NCBI GenBank assembly: GCA_910586205.1
Contig: CAJUGD010000010.1
Location: 48,428-112,427 of the forward strand
DNA length: 64,000 nucleotides
Source: an uncultured Lachnospiraceae bacterium
GTDB taxonomy: Bacteria > Bacillota > Clostridia > Lachnospirales > Lachnospiraceae
Reading direction: 5' to 3'
Part shown: positions 12,401 to 20,100 of the stretch, piece by piece
How the letters are laid out: each line of letters starts with the position of its first letter
How positions within the stretch are numbered: the stretch's first letter is position 1
Notes under the pieces: model-generated
The model's input: only the letters and a program-made list of their open reading frames with translations
Databases searched by the model: none
What the model was told of the DNA's origin: nothing
Made by a program: the position numbers and the translations under genes

Positions 12401-15400
12401 CCGCCGAAAAGCCTTGTAAACCAATCCTCATGAACCTTTCCATAAGAGTTTGTATTGTTGTAAGATGTTTTCTCTATATCTTTTTTTACATGAATCTTCT
12501 GGACAATGGCACGCTCGGATACTCCCTTCGGCTCCTTTCTTGTCCCTGCATCCTCATACACAGAATACTGCCCCGGATAAGCCAAAGTTACGGGTTTTAT
12601 ATAGGTTCCCGTAAGGTTCATGGACGGGGCCGCAGTCACCAAAACACTTCCTCCCCCTCCTCCAAACCGGTTTCCATATCGGATTGTGACCATCAGCTCT
12701 TTGTCCTTAGGAATCTGCTCCGGGGCGGCGTGAAGCTCCCAGGTGCCTGTAATCGGATCATAGTCTGCTTCCATTTCCTCATAGGAAACGGCCTCCACTG
12801 TCTGATAACCCGATTTTACTATGTACCGGGTACATTCCTTCTGATAAAAGCTCCCGTCCTCTGCCCGTAAAAGCTCCCCCTCTCCATATATCCAATAAGA
12901 CCGGAACTCTTGGGCGCTCACATAAGGAATCTGTGACAGATCTTCATAAAGACGGATTATTCTCTCCGGTTTTTCATTCGGCACCCGAATCCACCGATAC
13001 AGATAGACTCCCATCTCATAGTCCTTTTCGGACAGTTGGGCTAGAGGATATCCTTGATACAAATATCCCTTCACGCCATCGGAAAATTCTGCGGAACATT
13101 TTACATAAAAGGTCTGATCCGAAGCGCTGAAAACTACCGGCAATTCTTCATTGTCACCTAAAAAAGAATACCTCAGCACGCCATAAGTTGTGCCGTTCTG
13201 CCGGATAATCCTCTCAAGTTTTGCCGCATTAAAAGCAGGGCCATCCTCCCTGGCCAAAAAATCATACAGCTTCTGTGCCCAAACACTGCTCTCCCCTAAT
13301 TCTACCAAGAAATACGGGGCATTTTCTCCTGGATCCTTCATGCCTGCAGCCGTTATTGCCTGATTGCAGGCATCTATAAAACCTGTCTCATCTCCTCCTG
13401 AAATCCCGGTCAGCTCCGGAATATACTGAACATCAAAAGTTCTGATGGATCCTTTGGGGCCTGTAAGTATCCGATCCTTTGGGGATACTGCGGCCTCTTT
13501 CGTGTGCTGAATTGTCACACGCTCCCCATTAGGCAAATCCTTAATCTCCCCTGGCTCTGCTTCCACACTTTTTCCGTTGATCATCACCAGCGTTCCCTTG
13601 GGGGCTTCCACCGTCTCATAATAAATCTCCGGTTCCTTCCATTCACGATAAACCTCCTTTTTCCCCAAAAAGGTCAGCCAAAAGGAAGGTTTTGCTTCCA
13701 GAGCAATATTTTTGAGAAAAATATCATACCCATAATCCGCGCCGCTGCCAGAAAGCGTAATCTCTGTCACCATTTCTTCCTTTTGCGTGTCCTCCATCAG
13801 ACGGGTATTTCCTTCTGTCTTTTTCACCTGAACACTGCCCTTTGCCTCTGTACTGCCTCCTGCCAAAAAGCTATTGCGGTTGGATATATGGGCATCCGCC
13901 CCATATACAGACAATTCATACCCTTCTGACCGGGTCAGCTCCTGAACATAATAAGAACCCAGAAGCAAAGGCCGTCCGATCCAGCAGTTTCCGTTGTCAG
14001 ACTGGTTGTCCTGAATGGGATAATACCATTGTTCTCCATTCCTTTTATCCGGATTGCTGGTATGCCTGTGAATCTTTTGCCTGTAATCATTTTTAGGCCC
14101 TGTAAAGCCTGTATTTACCGTTTTCCCTAAATCATAATCATAGATGGTTCCCGGCGCTTCCGTTACAGCCATAAAAGATGCGTCCCCATTCTTATCCGTA
14201 GCTGCCACTGCCACCAAATTTCCCTTTTCAAAAACTACCCCTGTCTTTCCGTCCGGATGAATCAGATCCTCTCCTGCATAAAGCCCATAGACTGCTCCTT
14301 CTAAGGTTCCGTCTCCCTGTGTGTCTCCGTATGAATCATACTCCTCGTTCTCACCCTGTTTTAAAAGCAGATCCCGCTTGTTAATATGAACCTCTGCCTC
14401 TGTCCGGTGATCATAAATTACAAAGGTCCAGTCTGCTCCGCTGCTGCCGGAATAATCTGGATCTGCCAAAGAAAGAGGCGCAATCTTAGATTCCTCCATG
14501 GTTACAGAGCCTCGGGCTGAGCCAGCATCATCGTCCCTGTCATTCTGCTGCAGCCGTCTAAACAAAGGCCTGTTTCCGTCCTGCCATCCCTGTTTCCTCT
14601 CGGAATTTTTATCTTCTTTTTGATTTTCAATCTTTCGGATCATTCCCGGGAGAAGCCGAACCATGCCAGGAAAATCAGCATTAGAAGGACTAGCGTTAGA
14701 AGCGCTGGCAGCAAAAGCTCTGGCATTGCTTGAGCTGGCCTTATGAATTTCTAAGCCCCTCTCATCTTCCAGATCATCCTCCGAATCCTCCTCATACGTT
14801 CCATCCTCGTCCAGAATCCACACATTCTCCAAATCCACCTCCTCTCCCGGAAACACTTCTGTTTTTATAGAAACCGCATTGCTCTGGGTAGCCGCAGCAT
14901 ATCCTCTGCCTTCTTTTACAGAATCCAGATTTCCCATTTCTCTGCCTGCAGTCTGGCCTTTTGCTTCCCCATCCTCTGTCTTCCCATTTACAGTCTCCTG
15001 CTCTGCGGCTTCTTCACCCGCAGTTTTGCCTTCTCTTTGGCTCCAAAAACCATTTTTATCTGAAATCGTTTCATCCTGCCAATTTCCTTCCTCTTTTTCT
15101 CCCTTCTCTCTTTCTTCCTCTCCTTTACTTTCCAGAGCATAATACTGGCTGGAATGCACAGTCACAGTCTCAACCGGCACCGTGTCATGATGGATTCCGT
15201 CAAAGATATTCTCAAAAGGTTCATGGATCTGACTCTGATTGTGGAGGATATAGCCATTCCGCGCAGCCAGTTCTCTAGCCGAATAATCATAAGTCAGAGA
15301 GACAAATTCTTTATAATGGCGATCTCTGTCTTCTCTTAGAAGGTCTTCTGCCCCTCCCTCCAGAGAATGGTAAAAACCTCCTGCCGCTGCCAAGGATTCG

Positions 15401-17073
15401 CAAATCTCTATTTGCCGTTCATATTCTTCCATGGCCTCGTCATCCTCCTCCTCATCTTCCCCTGCCTCTGGCTTTGGATGACCGCCGCAGTATCCTTTTG
15501 TATAAGAATAAAATTTTGTATCCCTATGAGCCCGGATTTTGGATGGCTGCAGTTCTCCTGCCCCAAAGGAATCTGCCTCCACCAGCCATCCGTCCCTGTC
15601 TGTAACCTCCTGATCCTTTTCGCAAGGGTCTTTATCTTTGCTTTCTCCATAAGGGCTGTCCCATCCGTCCCACTTAATGAACTGGCTTCCCCTGTCATTG
15701 TCCCAGTTGTCGTCCTCCAATACGCTCCCCTCAAACTGGCTTTTATCAAATGCTTCCAGGATGTCAAACCATGCTCCCTCCAAAGGCTGTCCGGTCTCAG
15801 AATCCAGCTTTCTTAAATTCACCACATAATCTGCCTGCCATTTTTCCGTATGCCTGTATCGGGTCACAGTAGGAGCTGTGGGATAAGGCGTGGCAGAAGA
15901 CGTAGGTTTATCCGAAACAGGATTTCCCACCACAATTCTGAATCCCTCTGTCAAATTGGCAATCAGGTTCCCTTGGGCAAAGGTCAGACTCCACTGATCT
16001 CCTAGCTTTACGGGCATGTGCAGCTCCCTGACACTTTCATTGCCAATGGTTTTTCTGATAATCCCATTGGCATTTCCCAGATCAATCTCCGCCACATAGC
16101 CATCCTCTGAGAGCTGACCGCTCTGTGACTTAAAGTCAATTTGATCGTCTGTGACTTCACAGCTCCAATCGCCGTGAACCGCAATGGATGCAGTGCCGAA
16201 AAAGTCCTTTATCTCCGGCGTCAGCATATATCTGGCATGGTACATTCCATCTTCCTCCAATGCAATAGACGGATAAAAAACATAGCCCGAGTCTGAAGAT
16301 TCCACACAATCAGCCGCTACTTTTGCCGTATTCCATACTGCATTGAAGGTGGATTCCATATCTCTCATCATTTCTGAATATACCTGGGTACTCCCTAAGC
16401 CGGAAGGATTATAGCGATTTGCTATCTGAGAAGCATGCTGACGATACATTCCCCAATCATGGGCACGTTCCCCTGTAAAACGTGCTTCCTCAGACAAGGT
16501 ACAAAAGCTCTGGCAAAGATAATAATTGGCTGTATTGATCACAGGATCTGAATTGACTGTACCTTGATATGCCTCGTGATTGGCTCCATATGCCATCAGA
16601 AGAAAGTTCAGTCGTCTCTGGTATTCATCTGCTGTGCTGCTCACAATAGAATCCGGCAGATTGTTGAGAGTATAAGGTTCTTTTTTTATGTACCATACGG
16701 CAGTCGTCTCCATAGTTGTATTTGGATTTTCTGCCAGTTCCCGGCTGTGAGAAATGCAATACATATTCCGGTATTCATAATCTTCCCACTTTCCTCCGGG
16801 GCTCACGCTTGTCTGCTGCTTATAAATCACGATCCCAGGCACAGGATAGGTACGGGTCATATGTCCGATAAAATCCGTCCGCTCCATATCTTCCTTGGCA
16901 GCCAAATCATCCCATAAGGCTACTAATTCCTCACTGTAGCTGATTTCGCCGCCTCCAAAAGATACTGCTCCATAAACCTTTCCCGGCAGATACAAATATG
17001 GCAGAAATGCCATACCCAGCAAAACAAACACCATAATTTTGGCATACCTGCGCTGTGCCTCTTTTCCTCTCAT
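3448..17073 (-). CDS. Giant cell-surface protein with many CnaB/SpaA-type domains and an LYKTG sorting signal
   Basis: A 4541-residue secreted protein. Residues 1-36 form a signal peptide (basic start, hydrophobic core, ending at KVYGA). A unique N-terminal head of about 380 residues contains YCISHS and YYLCQSF motifs faintly like a thioester domain (uncertain). After a Thr/Pro linker there are at least a dozen prealbumin-like CnaB/SpaA modules. Each has a Lys-x-Asp start (for example LRKLDSETGQPLEGA, LEKLDGETHEN, IGKTDTDGKSLKGA, LVSKTDITGE) and an E-x-x-x-P-x-GY end (for example LEEIQPADGYAW), the pattern that forms internal isopeptide bonds. The last four modules are tandem and similar to each other. 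The C-terminus has a Pro/Glu/Lys spacer, LYKTGDEG (residues 4483-4490), a membrane helix and a basic tail, so it is probably anchored by a sortase, though none is encoded here. The ATG at 17073 follows an AGGAGG site at 8 bp. It was probably assembled by module duplication; ligand unknown. Confidence 0.9.
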   Translation of the reverse strand: MRGKEAQRRYAKIMVFVLLGMAFLPYLYLPGKVYGAVSFGGGEISYSEELVALWDDLAAKEDMERTDFIGHMTRTYPVPGIVIYKQQTSVSPGGKWEDYEYRNMYCISHSRELAENPNTTMETTAVWYIKKEPYTLNNLPDSIVSSTADEYQRRLNFLLMAYGANHEAYQGTVNSDPVINTANYYLCQSFCTLSEEARFTGERAHDWGMYRQHASQIANRYNPSGLGSTQVYSEMMRDMESTFNAVWNTAKVAADCVESSDSGYVFYPSIALEEDGMYHARYMLTPEIKDFFGTASIAVHGDWSCEVTDDQIDFKSQSGQLSEDGYVAEIDLGNANGIIRKTIGNESVRELHMPVKLGDQWSLTFAQGNLIANLTEGFRIVVGNPVSDKPTSSATPYPTAPTVTRYRHTEKWQADYVVNLRKLDSETGQPLEGAWFDILEAFDKSQFEGSVLEDDNWDNDRGSQFIKWDGWDSPYGESKDKDPCEKDQEVTDRDGWLVEADSFGAGELQPSKIRAHRDTKFYSYTKGYCGGHPKPEAGEDEEEDDEAMEEYERQIEICESLAAAGGFYHSLEGGAEDLLREDRDRHYKEFVSLTYDYSARELAARNGYILHNQSQIHEPFENIFDGIHHDTVPVETVTVHSSQYYALESKGEEEREKGEKEEGNWQDETISDKNGFWSQREGKTAGEEAAEQETVNGKTEDGEAKGQTAGREMGNLDSVKEGRGYAAATQSNAVSIKTEVFPGEEVDLENVWILDEDGTYEEDSEDDLEDERGLEIHKASSSNARAFAASASNASPSNADFPGMVRLLPGMIRKIENQKEDKNSERKQGWQDGNRPLFRRLQQNDRDDDAGSARGSVTMEESKIAPLSLADPDYSGSSGADWTFVIYDHRTEAEVHINKRDLLLKQGENEEYDSYGDTQGDGTLEGAVYGLYAGEDLIHPDGKTGVVFEKGNLVAVAATDKNGDASFMAVTEAPGTIYDYDLGKTVNTGFTGPKNDYRQKIHRHTSNPDKRNGEQWYYPIQDNQSDNGNCWIGRPLLLGSYYVQELTRSEGYELSVYGADAHISNRNSFLAGGSTEAKGSVQVKKTEGNTRLMEDTQKEEMVTEITLSGSGADYGYDIFLKNIALEAKPSFWLTFLGKKEVYREWKEPEIYYETVEAPKGTLVMINGKSVEAEPGEIKDLPNGERVTIQHTKEAAVSPKDRILTGPKGSIRTFDVQYIPELTGISGGDETGFIDACNQAITAAGMKDPGENAPYFLVELGESSVWAQKLYDFLAREDGPAFNAAKLERIIRQNGTTYGVLRYSFLGDNEELPVVFSASDQTFYVKCSAEFSDGVKGYLYQGYPLAQLSEKDYEMGVYLYRWIRVPNEKPERIIRLYEDLSQIPYVSAQEFRSYWIYGEGELLRAEDGSFYQKECTRYIVKSGYQTVEAVSYEEMEADYDPITGTWELHAAPEQIPKDKELMVTIRYGNRFGGGGGSVLVTAAPSMNLTGTYIKPVTLAYPGQYSVYEDAGTRKEPKGVSERAIVQKIHVKKDIEKTSYNNTNSYGKVHEDWFTRLFGGYGQNGAGDALAGKMDRFRFKVYLCSNLARLYRWEDGQVVWQDRLGTDMDQEEILKENQRFPGKVRKIHTKVLHRTEPLYQDSRDSIAANERLYGYTDGWIHEEPEKGYTSVLEIIERSIEDKEGIRIVKEYNYEKFFDAIKAANHDKWDDKAPSYTSWQPIGNQGNRREETIENARVSDQVRQFAIDWYLQDEIKKLTVSGKGNQTENQAAEGKADYPDEIYDRALWEAVKKAENYLKPFFMYDLDEIYAILWDGEEHGGSDKDASTLSADSLSREGDGYYGISAYLPYGTYVVSEQQPKYSGSEYGKNLKDFKNKHYQIDKPKEISLPAVYDGQEGKEEFFDRLNGYYCYDASMPQPELERKYRIRFNQEDHVIQAHNHHGDFEIYKYGMDISRITNGIPQSPGKQDYFALTQNPYKPYKNYYNPADNRTAEKVEYYLSEGKTGQKGIAPDYRYSSVSEHGKTADNVLHFGGISTENNVPGIWYQDQVAAMHGVQTAYDGLYAPMLIPWSIKAPAMSEGDIAGGKDEKTGESDYIGLGNVKLRNRFFTAKLRLEKLDGETHENILHDSAIFAIYAAEREASEDGSGRALFYEKDTMIVGTRKFLESMGASSLCPVARRMSILDRILGKEPGVGELYTGIVPAGTPICKESEKIITGKGQGQQTGAFSSYSTVLDGKMKAEEGEASQMMWQFQTVGYLETPQPLGAGVYVICEEKAPSGYVRSRPMAVEVYSDKVTYYKEGQKDSRVWAAMYENLPEEPKENQNKSQDTGNLARIHVENSPIKLTVEKLKESSRDTANTTQDKTVTYKVSGRIDGSLAEIGNHPDYVYAYKNGHYLGYGWKKGMLEYLAARKAAGDQVEIAYEGEVFTGYGYVTRKLETADDENPYVAGAQMTLFDAIVLKSSGDTEDHAYEGLVIERNAANNIARMYVRQGYAGERTEFAKEKDENGKEYEGEFQAGTDSFGNPVIKTGNLWTAVTVKRPDTDILYYDLDSLDVMVEKNADGRRMLFGYDRDHRMVPVSRIESDKENFHQTDTEYSLFAFRGGIPYLEIVGGDFTKIQYSAVDKVLTVGENTLVYHLDRDGNRDSLVDPYTGMAYVKMPDGDADKVMVWPVHVHRDEYGNVIARDKLTTSRTAVIGENKDGYEEKAVIEVINHSGQEILKGQKPSFEHKESGSISGTWKSRESEESHKEITVYTNRLKRNLNGEVLTDENNGSFLGELNPVLDRYGLPVYYQKSQETYDKGTELYDRNGDFVRYQDSDNLEEYNGNAYHINSQRQLYDGDETKEKQNQKKLFHRQGEGYILENTWTTSDKTPNDPFHSSETAGQADVLKRVPAGTYIMEELKSPPGYLKGMPAGVVVHEDAKVQHTFMIDKTTKLEISKIDGADSTEITLLQKRLDGTETDLGKVTEGSGSYTYHLVPGAELALFEAKKVYSPEEAGGYYLEKITDEPFKYESTDSRAGAVEKLTARWVTGNTPIYVEGIPEGSYILEELVTPPGFTAGKPLEIEIKNTSQVQVIILGNDHTKVEIEKYAVKEGERVKLAGAQFALYEAVLDEDGNVIFHEGIPEYDSRKQADSWTTVDLEEYTSFIPAFEAMYREYGAREGNLVRWSQGEKEHQANCISSYSPERLEGSPDRLHPVKAELIMEMEDKRKIRVTVWGEDCFEYQFDYRRLSHINEYACSYVTLDGVRRIDYLPAKKAYVLVETKAPDGFSKTKDRLILVSDTGNIQRYAVENMEGKLYISKAAKDKKGELAGACLELYRAGKDGLLRMDEQHLEAKWITGSDGVYTDLDYVNDCILPGYGVGDLKPHEISRLKDGIYWLTERKSPDYYTAFEPIQIEYHQEEEIQVIRAENVPVKGRLEIGKTDTDGKSLKGAVFELTAYRQRDMRNPVFTKRLSDHEGSIQVFGMPVGEAEDDGRIVPYLYKLKEIIPPDGYEVNTQIFTWSFEPHKNGQSYAVCEEAKKQLQIADKQTKVSIGKKDFDSLGEGGTGFVEGAEFAVYEITGRNADGSFLYEEALPIDVWITEEEAHEILGLTAGRSYLLKELKAPKGYHLMEPILFAMSMDGRKIVKISSQMNTVTIHSAQNHEEEMEEGEPGADAIWGLTIKGRYPIRVEYEMKDSFGSQAAQWIGTKDGHTLYKKDGLKEGEIYTITEYTRYNDGTRPITGKRTEALFFDEKNACYIPGREAVRTSLILSHEDGTKIDSFSVNEVIQEKTIKNNRLPENPQMMVKNRDGKTGTVLDPAQAIVGTIAFLNDSKSKTDMEIAVNFDASVEILDSGGGTIQGNQIRYLEKDVMPLERRTVSYTAAVQKDGIQFQGNGEIRYQGHFASTTKTVPFLQEKKLVIYNELTGSGKKLFEENESIFEVCLYQENGEELKGRYQYEGSRSGTIQSGDCIALAGNEFVAVDPGFYENVRYTITRREDGKQGKEEKRSGIIGGSGASAAFTRQAWDDSRREVFRKGDSYLLTEETLYSDQTFWESGKFLFSLDEQAKVSSITAADKKTEVCLSKWDITGMEELPGCQMSLKDSQGKELAFWISTKEPYKIKGVMTPGEVYYLEEIRPRDGYAFAEKISFFVTEDGIIQQVAMKDKDTKLRIHKVEDPEGKKDLPGAVLQILNEDKTPAKAVCSDGDYKEGELLIFRSEEAPKEIFKQLCAGHRYFLHEVKPPSGYAYAEDVPFTVSTDGRMDEVWMEDRQTHVLVSKTDITGETEIPGNHLRIKTTEDIEIASWVSGTKPYELVGILNAGETYILEEIQPADGYAWSEDVRFQVSVDGRIDRVIMRNERTQAEILKIDAETGEAVSGAVLQIRDQEGKVIEEWISGTESHWVIGRLAAGKVYELWEKEAPEGYQLAGKMEFTMQKKAEVLKLSYKNRKETERRTPDKPEKPDRFPIPEKPEEPGRITAFYESQTPKEVKEFFDNQIPKSFYLYKTGDEGVFGWYLAWAFLSFLGMCTAFFAIFMTKSTRFDIIDRIKMKKEKNAEKDRTK

Positions 17074-17164
17074 CCCATTTGCCTCCTGTTTTCCTTATAT
17101 ACTCTTAAAATCTCTCATGCCTGATTTCAGCCTTTCACCTCCCTGTCACACTCTTGGCGTCGTT

Positions 17165-20100
17165 TTACCTTGCCTGGGGTCTTCCATCCTTTGTCCATCG
17201 TCCAAAAGCATCCACACTGTATCCGTCCGGAGTTATTTTGGAACACACAAGAGCCCCTTTAGCTCCATTAGAATTTTCATTAAAGAAATAGCAATATGTA
17301 TTTCCCTTGTCTTCTTTAATCCAATTCCATCCTGTAAACATACGTCCCATTGTGCCGTCTGACTGAGGATTCAGGTAATAAAAATTCCCGTCCAAATCTT
17401 TAAACCATCCTGTCACCAAAAGTCCGTCCTTGTCAAACCGGAACCAGTCAAAAAGGTTCTGCCCTGCTGCCTCGTCAGCAAAAGGATTCACCACTGCTGC
17501 CCATTCGTTTCTGTAGGCTCTGCTTCCGTCAGAGAATCTCCAGCCGCCTGTATCCTCCTTCGTCCACTCACCTGATACCACATAATCCGGAAGCCCGCTC
17601 TCTGGCCCTGGTGCCTTTGGCACTCCTTCTTCGTTTAAAGTCACTGCACCCGGCCCTGCCGCTCCAGGCCCTGCTGCCCCGCTTCCTGTATTTCCCCCTA
17701 CAACGCTGCTCTTGCCAGAAGATCCTCCGGAGCTGCTTCCGCCTCCTGAGCCGCCTCCGCCTCCGGAGCTGCCTCCATTCCCGGAGCTGCCTCCGCTCCC
17801 TGAGCCGCCTCCGATAAAGCCCACATAAGAAACATTAGCATGAAATGACAGGTTGATTTCACACTGAGCTTCCAGTCCGTTGTCTCTTGTCTTTGCCGTA
17901 ATCATAACCTTTTTCTCTGCCTCATAGGGATGCTCTTTTAATGCATCCTTTATCCATCCTGCGTGATCAAGTATGACAATCTTCCCATTTTCCACAGTCA
18001 CGGCATCTGGATCTGATGAGCTCCATTCCACTTCCCTGTTATAAGGAGCATAAGCTTCCTGCCGGGCAAGCTCCGGCAAAACCACTGCCTTAAGAATCTC
18101 CTTTTCCCCAAATCCGTTCCTGCTTTTTATATCAGAATAAATGTTTCCATTGTAATCATAAGATAAGCCATAAGACAGCTTTTTTTGATTTAAAGAGATG
18201 CTTTCCGGATGAATCACCGTTTCATCTACAGTCACAAAATCCATAATCACTGCACAAACAGCCGTTACATTTCCATAGGTCTGATCTTCGCTGACTGCTG
18301 TAATCTGTTCTGTACAGGTTCCTTTTCCTTCAAGTTTTCCATAAGGATTCTTCTTTCTTTTCTCGTTATCTTCCAAAATAATGTTCTGAATCCAGGCAGG
18401 ATTCTCTTTTCCGGCAGCGTCATAGTTACCCTCTGCCCGGCAGTCCTGGGTGTTATTGCCTGATGGTGTGAGCGTAATCAGTTTCCTGTCCTCTTTGGCT
18501 TTCCAGGATACATTCTTGAAAAATGGCCGAACCGGCCTTAAGGCTGCTGTCAATACCACAGGTTCGGAACAGGTGACGCTCTCTTTTGGATTTTTCCTGT
18601 CACCAGTCAGCCTGCGGGTGACTGTAAACCGAATCTGGTCTTTATTAAGATTCATTCCTTCTACCCGCACGGTTGTATGATCCAGAATCTGAAATGTCAC
18701 CTTTACCCGGCAGTTAGCATAAACAGACCGGTTATCTACAGAGGTTTCCGGATTCGTAGATGCAGTTACCACTGCATTCCGGGTATAGATAGTATTATTA
18801 ATCTTTTCCTGATATTGTCCGTCTGCCTGGGCCTGTACCTCCCGGTTAATGATTCCCTGGATAAAGGCAGAGTCTAAGTTAGGCAAAATCACTGCATCCT
18901 TTAGCGTATAGCCGGTATCGGAAAGATTCACCAGCAAATCGGTATCATCCACAGACCAGCGCATTGTGCGGTCCGCTGTCCATCCGGCCCCATTGTGCTC
19001 CCCATGAATGGAAATCGGCTGCACCTGTACAGAGGTATCCTGGGCCGTGTCAAGATAGCGGGCAATCAAAGTTCCATCCTGGTTTGTCACCTCTGTGACA
19101 ATCTTTGGATTCTTTCTGTCTCCGCTGCGGGTCTGTGTCACATGAATCGCGGTCTCGGACGGATCTACAGTCAGCTTTGTAGTAACCTTAATATATTCTA
19201 CATTTAATTCCGTATCACATTCCGGCATAATAAAACTATAAGATCCGCCATTTACATAATCCATTTCTGTCCATTTGCCATTCTCGTCTACAAACACAGG
19301 CGCCTTTACGCCTCCCGGAGCATTGGCATCCACAATCATCTGATACCGGCTTTCTCCTGTGTTTTTGGGAGCAGTTGCCACTGTCACTACAGAACCTGGC
19401 ACAATGGCCGCTGCATGATCTTTGTGAATCATCCGATAATAGGAATTGCTGGTAGCAGAAATTGCCGTCAGCTTCGCCACATCTGTATCAAAGGTTCCGT
19501 TGTTGTTTTTCGCATCAATCCTGGGAACGGAAACTAAATATCCCCGCACCGGCTCTCCCATATACCCCGGTGCAAAGTGGTCAATCTGAAAGGAAATTCC
19601 CTCTGCATAATCAGACGATGTAAATTCCCGGTTCAGCTTCTGTGTCACAATGTACCGAACCGCATCCTCTAGTTCTTCATAAAAATAGCGCTCCCCGCTG
19701 TCTGTCTCTGTTCTTCCGGCCACAATCCGGTACTTTTTTTCATTGTCCGTCCAATATCCTATATGGGCATCCTTTGTAAAGCTGTTATCCCCGTCAATCG
19801 TGCTTCCGGACACATTCTTTGCCTTTGCCGCGTCATTGGCAAACAGGTAGCTGAAATGATTGTCTTTCTCTGTTCCGTAGGTAAATCGGTCACGGGATTC
19901 CCTGGTTCCGATAAAAGTACCCTCCCTGGATGCCGTCCCGTTATTAGTGGCAGAAATACGTCCTGCCATCCGTGCCAATACCAGATTGCCTCCCTGATAT
20001 TTTCCGATCATCCCGCCTGCTGCCTGACTTCCATTGCCTCCTATGGTGCCGCTTACATAAGAGTTGTAAAGGTCTGCCTGGTTGGTTCTTCCGGCGATTC

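Noticed and set aside
3448..17073. Many plus-strand open frames of 60-160 codons inside the adhesin gene
   Set aside because: They are antisense shadows of one long, well-coded frame and lack ribosome sites and family motifs.
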